Source: Candidatus Margulisiibacteriota bacterium
GTDB lineage: Bacteria > Margulisbacteria > WOR-1 > O2-12-FULL-45-9
Assembly (NCBI GenBank): GCA_028714935.1
Contig: JAQTLJ010000013.1
Location: forward strand, 1-14,280
Direction: 5' to 3'
DNA: 14,280 bases
The position numbers and the translations under genes are program-made. The notes below the pieces were generated by a model that was not told the DNA's origin, searched no databases, and saw only the letters and a list, made by a program, of their open reading frames with translations. Positions 1-6,901 of this stretch are shown one piece after another; the stretch's first letter is position 1, and each line of letters begins with the position of its first letter.

Positions 1-1
1 C

Positions 2-250
2 CAGGATCCCTCGCTGGAGGGGATGGCGCCGTTCTTCTGCTATTTTATCCAGCCCAAATATATCGCCGCTGATCTTTCGGACAGCGGATTGCTTGGCCGC
101 TTTTTGGTGGAAGTAAGATATGACGGCGACAACACCTGGCGGGCGATGCCGATCTACGCTTTGCAGCGTGACGCGACGCTGCCGGATTGGGCGAATCGGG
201 TGTTTGACAAGGTCAGCCACATAAGGATATTATTCCCGATCGATGGCTAA
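2..250 (+). CDS. C-terminal fragment of an unrecognised protein
   Basis: The reading frame is open from the left edge of the window (first whole codon at position 2) and ends with TAA at 248-250, so this is the last 82 residues of a gene that starts outside. The visible part has no motif I can assign. It is rich in aromatic and hydrophobic residues, with a stretch around VEVRYDGDNTWRAMPIYALQ that could be beta-strand, and no transmembrane segment or cysteine pair. An ATG at 23 exists, but the frame is open upstream of it without a clear ribosome binding site, so I treat the gene as truncated by the window rather than as a 75-residue protein. It overlaps the metG start by 8 bases, which implies translational coupling. 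Function unknown. Confidence 0.6.
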   Translation, partial: QDPSLEGMAPFFCYFIQPKYIAADLSDSGLLGRFLVEVRYDGDNTWRAMPIYALQRDATLPDWANRVFDKVSHIRILFPIDG

Positions 251-1739
251 TAAATTTTATTTAACCACGCCCCTGTACTACGTTAACGATGTGCCGCACA
301 TCGGGCATGCTTATACGACGATCGCCGCGGATGTCCTAGCCCGTTATAAAAGAGGGCAGGGCTTTGATGTCCATTTTCTGACCGGCACCGATGAGCACGG
401 ACAAAAGGTCTGGAAAGCGGCGGAAGCCCAAGGCAAGAAGCCGCAGCAATTCGTTGACGAGATCGTCGGGCGGTTCCAGTCCGCTTGGAGGACCCTCGGC
501 ATAACTTACGATGATTTTATCCGGACGACCGAACCGCGGCACGAACAGACTGTCCAGAAGATATTTAAAAAACTCTTGCAGCAGGGCGACATTTATAAGG
601 GAGAATATGAAGGATGGTATTGTGTCCCGTGCGAGACTTTCTGGGCCGAGGGGGAGCTGACGGAAGACACTGAAGAGAGAAAGCTCTGCCCCGATTGCGG
701 GCGCGTTACCGATTTGTTAAAGGAAGAAACCTATTATTTTAAGTTGTCCAATTATCAGACAAAGCTCGAAGATTATTTGAAAGCCAATCCTGATTTTGTC
801 CAGCCGCAATCGCGCTGGAATGAGGTTTTCCAGTTCGTCAAACAGGGCCTTAAAGACCTTTCGATTACTAGGACCGCTTTTCCCTGGGGCGTGGCAGTTC
901 CGGACGATCCAAAACATGTCGTTTATGTCTGGTTTGACGCGCTGATCAACTATATCTCTGCGATCGGTTACTTGCAGGACGAGGCCAAGTTTAAAAAATG
1001 GTGGCCGGCCGACGTCCACTTGATGGGGAAGGAGATCGTCCGTTTTCACGCCGTCACCTGGCCGTGCATGCTGATGGCCCTCGGGATCGACCTGCCCAAA
1101 AAGATCTTTGGCCATGGGTGGTGGACGGTGGAAGGGAAGAAAATGAGCAAGTCCAAAGGCAATGTTGTTGACCCACTGGCCCTGGCCAAAGAGTACGGCG
1201 TAGATGTCGTCCGCTATTTTATCCTGCGCGAAGTCCCGTTCGGCGTTGACGGGGATTTTTCCATGAAGTCATTCATTAACCGTTATAATGCTGACTTAGC
1301 TAATGATCTGGGTAACTTGCTAAGCAGAATATTGACCATGATTGAAAAATATTTCCAAGGTATTATACCAACCAGTAAAAAAGCTCACCTTGATGCCCAG
1401 GAGCAGACTTTGCAAGCGTTAATTGACCATCTGCCTGATGGTGTTGGAAAAGCGCTGGATAAACTAGCCTTTTCCGATGCCTTAGAGGGAATATGGGCGG
1501 TTATTGTGAACTCGAATATTTATATTGAGAAAACAGCTCCTTGGTCTTTAGCTAAAAAAGGTGAAACAGACCGCTTGGCTTTCGTTTTAGGAAAGTTAGT
1601 GAAAGCCATAGAGGTCGTAGCCAAGGAGTTAGCTCCCTTTATGCCTGAAACGTCCAAAAGGATCATGGCCCAGCTTAACCTCGGAGGCGAGAAAGTGGCC
1701 AAGGGCGAACCGCTTTTCCCGCGTATCCAGGTGTCGTAA
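243..1739 (+). CDS. metG: Methionyl-tRNA synthetase, short form
   Basis: This 498-residue class I aminoacyl-tRNA synthetase charges tRNA-Met with methionine using ATP in the cytoplasm. The HIGH motif is at residues 19-22 and KMSKS at 300-304. Between them an insert carries two CxxC pairs (C127/C130 and C149/C152), the zinc knuckles of the connective domain. The WFDAL and MGKEIVRFH stretches are typical of the family. The anticodon-binding helical domain fills the C-terminal third, and the protein stops there. The EMAP-II-like tRNA-binding extension found in roughly 650-residue homologues is absent, as in many short MetG proteins. The start ATG at 243 overlaps the upstream stop, and no strong ribosome binding site is at the right distance, so coupling is likely. 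Base composition drops from about 55% to about 40% GC from codon 340 on, where TTA and CTA leucine codons become common. Confidence 0.97.
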   Translation: MANKFYLTTPLYYVNDVPHIGHAYTTIAADVLARYKRGQGFDVHFLTGTDEHGQKVWKAAEAQGKKPQQFVDEIVGRFQSAWRTLGITYDDFIRTTEPRHEQTVQKIFKKLLQQGDIYKGEYEGWYCVPCETFWAEGELTEDTEERKLCPDCGRVTDLLKEETYYFKLSNYQTKLEDYLKANPDFVQPQSRWNEVFQFVKQGLKDLSITRTAFPWGVAVPDDPKHVVYVWFDALINYISAIGYLQDEAKFKKWWPADVHLMGKEIVRFHAVTWPCMLMALGIDLPKKIFGHGWWTVEGKKMSKSKGNVVDPLALAKEYGVDVVRYFILREVPFGVDGDFSMKSFINRYNADLANDLGNLLSRILTMIEKYFQGIIPTSKKAHLDAQEQTLQALIDHLPDGVGKALDKLAFSDALEGIWAVIVNSNIYIEKTAPWSLAKKGETDRLAFVLGKLVKAIEVVAKELAPFMPETSKRIMAQLNLGGEKVAKGEPLFPRIQVS

Positions 1740-1776
1740 ACGCGTCGTTTTCCACCATTTTCTCTTGAATCAAGCG

Positions 1777-1792
1777 TGGCAATAAGATTGCT
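1777..1792 (+). promoter_or_regulatory. Candidate sigma-54 (-24/-12) promoter
   Basis: The sequence TGGCAA-TAAGA-TTGCT matches the sigma-54 consensus TGGCAC-N5-TTGCW at every defined position except one. The invariant GG (1778-1779) and GC (1790-1791) are exactly 10 bases apart. It lies in the 74-base gap between metG and the ORF6N gene. Transcription would start near 1803, just before or within the purine-rich ribosome binding site of the ORF6N gene, which leaves a very short leader. No upstream activator site was recognised. The window encodes an NtrC-family activator, and pilin genes are a classic sigma-54 target, so the placement makes sense. Confidence 0.55.
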
Positions 1793-1813
1793 GTTTGATT
1801 AGGAGGAGGGCAG

Positions 1814-2362
1814 ATGATAATGAAATTGATTAAAACCAGAGAAATACAAAGCTTAATTATTGAATTAAGAGGCAGGAGGGTGATCTTGGACCTTGACTTG
1901 GCTGAAATATATTGTGTATCTCCGAAACGGCTAAGAGAACAAGTAAGGAGAAACAAGGAAAGATTTCCTCAAGATTTCATGTTTCAATTAACTGAAAATG
2001 AAAAACAAGAGGTTGCCGCATTTTGCGGCAACCTAAAACAACTTAAATATTCCCCAAAACCACCTTATGCCTTCACTCGAAATGGGGCCAATATGCTTTC
2101 GGCCATTCTCCGTAGTCCACGAGCTATTTATCGTTCTATCCAGATAATGAGAGCGTTTTCAGTTTTAGAAGAAGTGCTGGGTAAAAGGAAAGCAATGATG
2201 TCCAGAAGTCCGAACGTTCTGGGTAAACTTTCCACCCATTCCCGAGCAATAATGCACCTTTTCCAAAAAGACAAAATAAAAACAAAAGAAATCGATAAGA
2301 TCAGGAAGGTCATTAATGAAATGATCGGTTTACTTCAAAAAATAGTAGCCGAATCATTATGA
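1814..2362 (+). CDS. ORF6N-domain DNA-binding protein
   Basis: This 182-residue protein has an N-terminal ORF6N domain (about residues 8-95), a DNA-binding fold known from phage antirepressor-like proteins and scattered through bacterial chromosomes. The hallmark run is LAEIYCVSPKRLREQVRRN (residues 29-47) followed by ERFPQDFMFQLT, and later YAFTRNGANMLS (85-96), the conserved second half. The remaining 85 residues are charged and helical and may form a coiled coil or oligomerisation tail. ATG at 1814 follows a strong AGGAGGAGGG at 1801-1810; an alternative in-frame ATG lies at 1820. The stop overlaps the gspF start as ATGA. GC content is about 37%, well below the neighbouring genes, which suggests transfer. 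A perfect 11-bp inverted repeat sits inside the gene. Its target and job are unknown; local regulation of the downstream pilus genes is possible but unproven. Confidence 0.85.
   Translation: MIMKLIKTREIQSLIIELRGRRVILDLDLAEIYCVSPKRLREQVRRNKERFPQDFMFQLTENEKQEVAAFCGNLKQLKYSPKPPYAFTRNGANMLSAILRSPRAIYRSIQIMRAFSVLEEVLGKRKAMMSRSPNVLGKLSTHSRAIMHLFQKDKIKTKEIDKIRKVINEMIGLLQKIVAESL
2010..2034. repeat. Perfect 11-bp inverted repeat inside the ORF6N gene
   Basis: AGGTTGCCGCA at 2010-2020 and its exact reverse complement at 2024-2034 are separated by TTT. This would form a very stable hairpin in either strand. It encodes residues of the variable stretch between the two conserved halves of the ORF6N domain. 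On the minus strand the stem is followed by a T-rich run, so it resembles a terminator for antisense transcription. On the plus strand an A-rich run follows. Confidence 0.8.
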
Positions 2363-3357
2363 AAAGAACTCTTTCTAAGCGCGAAACTGCTCAATTCTGT
2401 TCGCAATTAAAAATGCTGCTATCTTCCGGGGTCCCGCTTTTAGAATCTTTAAGCATAATTAAAAATATTCAAAAAAACAAAAATTACGGCCAAATAATTA
2501 AGCGATTATCCGAGGGGGAATCATTAGCCGACTCAATGCGGGAATATTTCCCCAGCGTAGCCGTAAGTTCTATTGCCGGAGCGGAGCGGGCGGGGAACCT
2601 GGAAGGAACATTGGAAAGACTGGCTAAATATTATGGCGAACAGGCGGAACTTGGCGATAAATTAAAAAGCTCATTGGTCTATCCCGCTTTTGTGATCGCG
2701 TTGTGTTTATTGTCTCTGATAGTCTTATTCGTTTTTGTCCTGCCCGGTTTTAGGTCGTTATTCAATGACCTGGACGCTAAATTGCCGCCTGTTACGCAAA
2801 TGGTAATTAATATCGGCGAAGTCTTGCCTCAAGCATTGCTTTTCCTCTCGGTCTCGATCGTCTTCTTATCCGCGTTCAGGAAGACAAAACGCGGGGCGGC
2901 TGTTATGGACGAAATGATCATTAAAACCAGGTTTTACAGCCGGGAACAAATTATCCAGTCTTTCCGGACGCTGGGCTCTCTCTTGCAGGGCGGAGTGCCG
3001 ATCGTCGAAGCGCTCAGGACAACTACGGAGGCAATCAACAACCAGGTTTTCCGAAAGATCATGATCAAGATCAAAGAAGCGATCGAAAACGGCGAAAAGC
3101 TGAGCCAAACAATATCGGCATATAGTATTTTTCCCAAAGAGATCGTCCAGATGATCGCGGTCGGGGAAAATTCCGGAAAACTGGCCGAGATGCTGCTGAG
3201 CGTTGCTGATTTTTACGAACAGGAGCGCGAAGTATTGATCAAGAGGTTCACGACCTTGCTTGAGCCGGCGTTGACTTTATTTGTCGGGGTTATTGTCGGC
3301 GTTATCGCTCTGGCCATGTTCCTGCCCATGGTTAATATGATTTCCCAGCTGCAATAG
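2359..3357 (+). CDS. Type II secretion / type IV pilus platform protein GspF/PilC
   Basis: This 332-residue inner-membrane protein belongs to the T2SSF family, the platform that couples the assembly ATPase to pseudopilin insertion. Two T2SSF repeats are visible. The first is at about residues 9-130, opening with FCSQLKMLLSSGVPLLESL and containing GAERAGNLEG. The second is at about 197-325, with FRTLGSLLQGGVPIVEAL and VGENSGKLAEML. Membrane segments are expected near 107-130, 155-173 and 303-327, and the C-terminus LEPALTLFVGVIVGVIALAM is typical. Homologues are usually about 400 residues; here the 60-70 residue cytoplasmic N-terminal region is missing and the protein begins almost directly at the first domain. 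ATG at 2359 overlaps the ORF6N stop by 4 bases. The first 300-400 bases are AT-rich like the ORF6N gene, and the rest matches the genome average. No assembly ATPase gene is in the window. Confidence 0.93.
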   Translation: MKRTLSKRETAQFCSQLKMLLSSGVPLLESLSIIKNIQKNKNYGQIIKRLSEGESLADSMREYFPSVAVSSIAGAERAGNLEGTLERLAKYYGEQAELGDKLKSSLVYPAFVIALCLLSLIVLFVFVLPGFRSLFNDLDAKLPPVTQMVINIGEVLPQALLFLSVSIVFLSAFRKTKRGAAVMDEMIIKTRFYSREQIIQSFRTLGSLLQGGVPIVEALRTTTEAINNQVFRKIMIKIKEAIENGEKLSQTISAYSIFPKEIVQMIAVGENSGKLAEMLLSVADFYEQEREVLIKRFTTLLEPALTLFVGVIVGVIALAMFLPMVNMISQLQ

Positions 3358-3366
3358 TGATATAAT
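3358..3366 (+). promoter_or_regulatory. Possible extended -10 element before the pseudopilin gene
   Basis: TGATATAAT at 3358-3366 is an exact extended -10 (TGN-TATAAT) directly after the gspF stop. No good -35 box lies 16-18 bases upstream. A start near 3373 would leave only about 10 bases before the preferred ATG at 3383 and would cut into the GGGGTG ribosome binding site, so activity is doubtful. Read-through from gspF is at least as likely. Confidence 0.3.
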
Positions 3367-3382
3367 GAAAGGGGTGAAAAAG

Positions 3383-3790
3383 ATGAAAAAAGGTTTTACG
3401 ATGATCGAGCTGCTGGTCGTGATGGGGATTATCGGTTTGCTAGCGGTTTTTTTGGTGCCTAATCTTCTTGGCGCCAAGGACCGGGCCAAGGAAACAGCGG
3501 TCAAAACAGTGATGCATTCGGTCCAGCTGGCCGTTGAAGCGTACGAGATGGAGAATGGGACTTACCCGCTGGACAACAACATCCCGCTCGAAAGCTTTAG
3601 CCGCAATTACCTTATGCCGGGGGGATACTTAGCTTCGGTACCCAAAAACCCGTTCACCGGTGTTGAATATAAAGATGGCGATGCGGCGGGCAAGATCATT
3701 TACAACTACGATCAGGCGAGCGGCAAATACACTTTGACAGGATACAAGAGGAATGGGCTATCGAAGCTTATTGAGCTTTCTAATATGTAG
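3383..3790 (+). CDS. Type II secretion pseudopilin, GspG-like
   Basis: This 135-residue protein has a class III (prepilin) signal. A short basic leader MKKG is followed by FTMIELLVVMGIIGLL, with cleavage expected after G4 and the conserved glutamate five residues later. A single hydrophobic helix runs to about residue 28. The C-terminal globular part (ENGTYP, then VPKNPFTG near residues 90-97) resembles major pseudopilin GspG, which often carries the YP and NPF-type motifs. It would be processed by a prepilin peptidase (not in this window) and assembled on the platform encoded just upstream. I prefer ATG 3383 over the ATG at 3365 because AAAGGGGTG at 3368-3376 lies at a good distance from it, and the leader is then of normal length. 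Its last 12 codons overlap the start of the peptide-binding protein gene in another frame. Confidence 0.9.
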   Translation: MKKGFTMIELLVVMGIIGLLAVFLVPNLLGAKDRAKETAVKTVMHSVQLAVEAYEMENGTYPLDNNIPLESFSRNYLMPGGYLASVPKNPFTGVEYKDGDAAGKIIYNYDQASGKYTLTGYKRNGLSKLIELSNM

Positions 3791-5291
3791 CCTGCTGCTG
3801 GCGGCGGCTGCTCCGGCTGGAGAGATCGATCCGGAAGGGGTCTTGCGTTTCAGCCTTGGCGGCGAAGTTTCTGTCCTCAACCCGATCCTCTCGACCGATA
3901 CCGTTTCTTCCGCCGTTGAAGGGGTCATTTTCACCGGGATGGTCACTTTCAATGAGAGCCTTGAGCCGGTCCCGGACCTGGCGAAAAGCTGGGATGTCTC
4001 CTCGGACGGAAAGATATGGACCTTTCATTTGCGCCGGGATGTCAAATGGCATGATGGTGTCCCTCTTACAGCCGACGACGTCGTCTTCACTTTCAACTCG
4101 ATCCTCGATCCCAAGGTCAACTCGGTCCGCCGCAGCGATTATATAATTGACGGTCAGCCGATCCGGTTTAAAGCGGTCGATAAATATACCGTTCAGGCGA
4201 TCCTGCCTAAACCTTTTGCCCCCTTCCTGATCCACGCGGCGATGAGCATTATCCCGAAGCATCTTTTAGCGGGCAAAGATATCAATACGGCGGCTTTTAA
4301 CCGGAAACCGGTCGGGACAGGGCCGTTTATTTTTAAAGAGTGGCAGACCGGCGACCATGTCACTGTTGTCCGCAACCCCAATTATTATTTGGGGAAGCCG
4401 CTTTTAAAAGAGATCATTTATAAGATCATTCCTGATGAGAATTCAGCTTTGGTGGCCCTGGAGGCCGGGGAAATTGACGAGGCCGGGATCCCGCCCAAAG
4501 ACTATACCCGGATGAAGGCGGTCAAAGGGATAAATGTCTATGAATCTGACGTTTTGCTTTACACGTATCTTGGTTTTAATCTGGCGAACCCGAAGTTTAC
4601 GGATAAGAGAGTCCGCCAGGCGTTAGCTTACGCGACCGACAAGAAGCAATTGGTCAATCTAATTTTGCGGGGGCTGGGAACACCGGCTTATGCGCCATCC
4701 GCGCCGATCTCCTGGGCGTATTCAGACAGGGTCCCAAAATATCAATACGATCCGGAAAAAGCGAAAAAACTGCTCAAGGAAGCGGGTGTCAAAGACCTGG
4801 AATTCACGATCTTGGTCAACCAGGGGAATAAAGAGCGGGAAAAGGCGGCTGTTATCCTGCAGCAGCAGTATAAGAAGATCGGGGTTAAGGTCAAGATCAG
4901 GGTAATGGAGTGGTCGGCGATCCTCAAGATCGTCAATGCCAATAAGGACCCAAAGGATTTTGAAGCGGTGATCATGGGCTGGTCGCTCGGGCTCGATCCC
5001 GACGGCTATTCGATCTGGCATTCCAGCCAGTATCCGCAGGGATTCAATTTTATTAAGTATAAGGATCCTTTAGTCGATAAGCTGCTGGAAGAGGGGAGAA
5101 CAACAGTTGATAAAGGCAAGCGAAAACAAATTTATGCCAAGCTCTGGAAAGCGATCGCGGAAGATCAGCCGTACGTATTTCTCTGGTATCCAAAAGCGAT
5201 TGCCGGAGTAAATGACCGGGTGGGCGGGTTGTCGAAGCCCGGGCCGGCTGGCTTGTTCCTGCATATTGAAAAAGTTTATAAGAAGAAATGA
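3753..5291 (+). CDS. Periplasmic oligopeptide-binding protein (SBP family 5, DppA/OppA-like)
   Basis: This 512-residue protein captures peptides for an ABC importer. The N-terminus is a type I signal peptide: a short n-region with R4, hydrophobic residues 5-20, and likely cleavage after APA at residue 22. C12 is not in a lipobox, so the protein should be a free periplasmic one. Family 5 landmarks include PVPDLAKSWDVSSDGKIWTF, WHDGVPLTADDVVFTF and GTGPFIFKEW followed by NPNYYLG. Length is normal for DppA/OppA. The start ATG lies inside the pseudopilin gene (38-base overlap) without a well-spaced ribosome binding site, so translation is probably coupled to the pseudopilin. The matching permease and ATPase genes begin 1.6 kb downstream, beyond an oppositely oriented gene. 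Ligand preference cannot be read from the sequence; dipeptides, oligopeptides and nickel are all possible for this family. Confidence 0.94.
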   Translation: MGYRSLLSFLICSLLLAAAAPAGEIDPEGVLRFSLGGEVSVLNPILSTDTVSSAVEGVIFTGMVTFNESLEPVPDLAKSWDVSSDGKIWTFHLRRDVKWHDGVPLTADDVVFTFNSILDPKVNSVRRSDYIIDGQPIRFKAVDKYTVQAILPKPFAPFLIHAAMSIIPKHLLAGKDINTAAFNRKPVGTGPFIFKEWQTGDHVTVVRNPNYYLGKPLLKEIIYKIIPDENSALVALEAGEIDEAGIPPKDYTRMKAVKGINVYESDVLLYTYLGFNLANPKFTDKRVRQALAYATDKKQLVNLILRGLGTPAYAPSAPISWAYSDRVPKYQYDPEKAKKLLKEAGVKDLEFTILVNQGNKEREKAAVILQQQYKKIGVKVKIRVMEWSAILKIVNANKDPKDFEAVIMGWSLGLDPDGYSIWHSSQYPQGFNFIKYKDPLVDKLLEEGRTTVDKGKRKQIYAKLWKAIAEDQPYVFLWYPKAIAGVNDRVGGLSKPGPAGLFLHIEKVYKKK

Positions 5292-5347
5292 GTAGATTTG
5301 TTTTGCGCTGGTTTAACCGGATCAGCCAGTTCAGACTATGGTTTTAA
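5288..5347 (+). other. Possible 19-residue ORF after the peptide-binding gene
   Basis: ATG at 5288 overlaps the TGA of the peptide-binding gene (ATGA) and reads MSRFVLRWFNRISQFRLWF before a TAA at 5345-5347, running 12 bases into the convergent regulator gene. The first residues (basic and hydrophobic, RFVLRWF) resemble how DppB-type permeases begin, so it could be the relic of an original permease start cut off by insertion of the regulator gene. It could equally be chance. No other gene or clear terminator is seen between 5291 and 5336. Confidence 0.2.
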
Positions 5348-6808
5348 CGAGATCTTTTGGTGCCACCAACCGCGTCCCGTTATGTTGAAAAAGCGGCGAT
5401 ACATTTCATGCTTAATGATCGCTGATACGGCAGAGTCTCCCCACTGGTAGCCTCTCCGATTCATTTCCAGATAGAGTTCAGACAGCTTCAGCGGTTTTTT
5501 AAACTCCCGCAGGATGCCATACACCGCGGCAAAGGTGAAGGAGTGGCGCTTGACGTCGGGGAAAGGGATATCACGCAACTCCGGCCGGTTCTCCAGCAGG
5601 TCAACGATCCCCATTCCGATCGAAACGAATTGCCCGTCCCGCGTAAGGTTGACCACATAGCTATAGGATAAACCGGTCATTTCGGCTATTTTCCTGATAT
5701 GCAGGGGGCTGTTCTGCTTGATCGTTTCTGCGATCCTGGCCGTATTGATCTTTTCGACATTGGAGCCGATCCAGCCCTGGTAATTTACTCTTAATTTGGG
5801 CTCGGATTTGATCAGTCGAAATAATTTCTCGGAGGAGATGTCGATCCCTATTTTGGCAAGATGGCCTCTTAGCTCCTGGAGTCGCCAGGCACGCTCTGAG
5901 CCCAGGATGGTATCGATGATCATATCCAGAGCCTCCCAAGATTCCCAGACCGTAGTGGTGCCCGATAGTTTTCCTTCAGATAAAAAGAGATCCTCGCGGC
6001 CCATTAACGCCCTTTCAAACCGCAGGAAATTACACAGCTCATCCAGCCCCATCTTGGCCAGACCCTGGGCTTCAAGCGCTTGATGGATATCTTGAATAGT
6101 GCAAAAGGCATCGTTTTCCAGCAGCAACGCAGCTGTTCGAAGGAAATCTTCTCGAAATTCACGGAATATTCCAAACCTTGAAGGATGGCGCAATTTTTTC
6201 AGGGCGCGAGCTTCATATTGCCGGACCAGTTTTCGTGAGGAGTGAAGTATCTGGGCGGCTTCATTCCAGGAATGGCAGATGCCGTCCGCGGAAAAACCAA
6301 ATCTTAGTCTGATCACGCTTGCTTCTCTCGGCTTGAGCGTGGCCAATAGTCGATCGAACCGGATCCTGAAAAACGCAGGCGCGTCAAAAATGGCAACGTT
6401 TTGCTCGAGCGGGGAAATGGTAAAGCGCGGCTCTGGTTCTGTCAGTCCCGGGTCTCTGGCCAGTAATTCTTCCGGGATCACCAATACTTTTTCTCTTCGA
6501 TCGGTGTAGGCGTTAGTCCTTTTGATGATGGATAATTGAGGAATAGTGCTCGAGATCTCAGTAACATCGGCCTCCAGTTGGTTTTCGGTCAGATAACGCC
6601 GGGCAGCAGCTGAAATATCCTGTGGATCTAAACCAAGGCCCATGCTTAAATAAGCTGAGTTGTGACCAAATAAGGCTATCGTTGGCTCTGGTGGTGTAAC
6701 AGCTTTAGACTGAGCTGCTTTCTGCCTTCTGGCGATCAAATTACCGATCACCGCCCGATAAAAACCTGGTTTAGTGGTGGAAAATCTAATTCCGCTGATC
6801 CCGTCCAT
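5336..6808 (-). CDS. Sigma-70 region 4 protein with several winged-helix-like modules
   Basis: This 490-residue cytoplasmic protein has no close family I can name. Residues about 151-212 look like sigma-70 region 4 of a primary sigma factor: LKPREASVIRLRFGF, then a helix-turn-helix around 181-205, ending ARALKKLRHPSRFG, very like the RpoD C-terminus. No region 2 is visible, so it should not melt a -10 element alone. After it, segments at about 228-280, 296-347 and 425-483 share the pattern L..(E/D)(L/I)...L...G followed by a basic, GW-type ending, as in HARE-HTH-like winged helices. Residues 355-400 look like another HTH. The N-terminal 30 residues are basic and contain IRFSTTKPGFYRAVIGN. ATG 6808 has AGGAGG at 6815-6820; an upstream TTG at 6823 would place that site inside the gene and is rejected. 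It separates the peptide-binding gene from its permeases. Possible roles are a partner of a split sigma factor or a repressor; uncertain. Confidence 0.8.
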   Translation of the reverse strand: MDGISGIRFSTTKPGFYRAVIGNLIARRQKAAQSKAVTPPEPTIALFGHNSAYLSMGLGLDPQDISAAARRYLTENQLEADVTEISSTIPQLSIIKRTNAYTDRREKVLVIPEELLARDPGLTEPEPRFTISPLEQNVAIFDAPAFFRIRFDRLLATLKPREASVIRLRFGFSADGICHSWNEAAQILHSSRKLVRQYEARALKKLRHPSRFGIFREFREDFLRTAALLLENDAFCTIQDIHQALEAQGLAKMGLDELCNFLRFERALMGREDLFLSEGKLSGTTTVWESWEALDMIIDTILGSERAWRLQELRGHLAKIGIDISSEKLFRLIKSEPKLRVNYQGWIGSNVEKINTARIAETIKQNSPLHIRKIAEMTGLSYSYVVNLTRDGQFVSIGMGIVDLLENRPELRDIPFPDVKRHSFTFAAVYGILREFKKPLKLSELYLEMNRRGYQWGDSAVSAIIKHEMYRRFFNITGRGWWHQKISLKP

Positions 6809-6830
6809 TAAATGCCTCCTCAAGAAGCTG

Positions 6831-6859
6831 ATGCTATTTTATTATCGGGCAAGGATCAA
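6831..6859 (-). promoter_or_regulatory. Candidate promoter of the region-4 regulator gene
   Basis: On the minus strand TTGATC (6854-6859) and TAGCAT (6831-6836) are separated by 17 bases, each with 4 of 6 consensus matches. Transcription would start near 6824, about four bases before the AGGAGG ribosome binding site. The elements are only moderate, so this is tentative. It is divergent from the dppB promoter; the two start sites would be about 77 bases apart. Confidence 0.4.
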
Positions 6860-6884
6860 TAAAATTTCATAATTTAATGCCAAG

Positions 6885-6893
6885 TGTTATAAT
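6885..6893 (+). promoter_or_regulatory. Extended -10 promoter of dppB, leaderless
   Basis: TGT-TATAAT at 6885-6893 is a perfect extended -10. The -35 region (about 6864-6870) is poor, which extended -10 promoters tolerate. Start of transcription would fall at about 6900-6902, on or next to the GTG start codon of dppB, and no ribosome binding site is present. This predicts a leaderless mRNA. Confidence 0.6.
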
Positions 6894-6901
6894 GTCTTCC
6901 T

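Noticed and set aside
1779..1791. GCAAT/ATTGC mini-hairpin after metG as a terminator
   Set aside because: The stem has only 5 bp, no T-run follows, and the same bases are better explained by the sigma-54 element.
3311..3326. TGGCCA-N5-CTGCC inside the end of gspF as a sigma-54 promoter for the pseudopilin
   Set aside because: It is fully coding, the -12 element is degenerate, and the match is much weaker than the intergenic site at 1777.
3365..3382. Pseudopilin start at ATG 3365
   Set aside because: It would put the AAAGGGGTG ribosome binding site inside the gene; the 3383 start gives a normal short prepilin leader.
3780..4262. Long minus-strand open frames under the peptide-binding, metG and ATPase genes
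   Set aside because: They are antisense shadows of clear protein genes, with no ribosome binding sites or recognisable motifs, and have biased residue composition.
5336..6823. Region-4 regulator starting at TTG 6823
   Set aside because: This places the AGGAGG ribosome binding site inside the coding region; ATG 6808 follows it at 6 bases.
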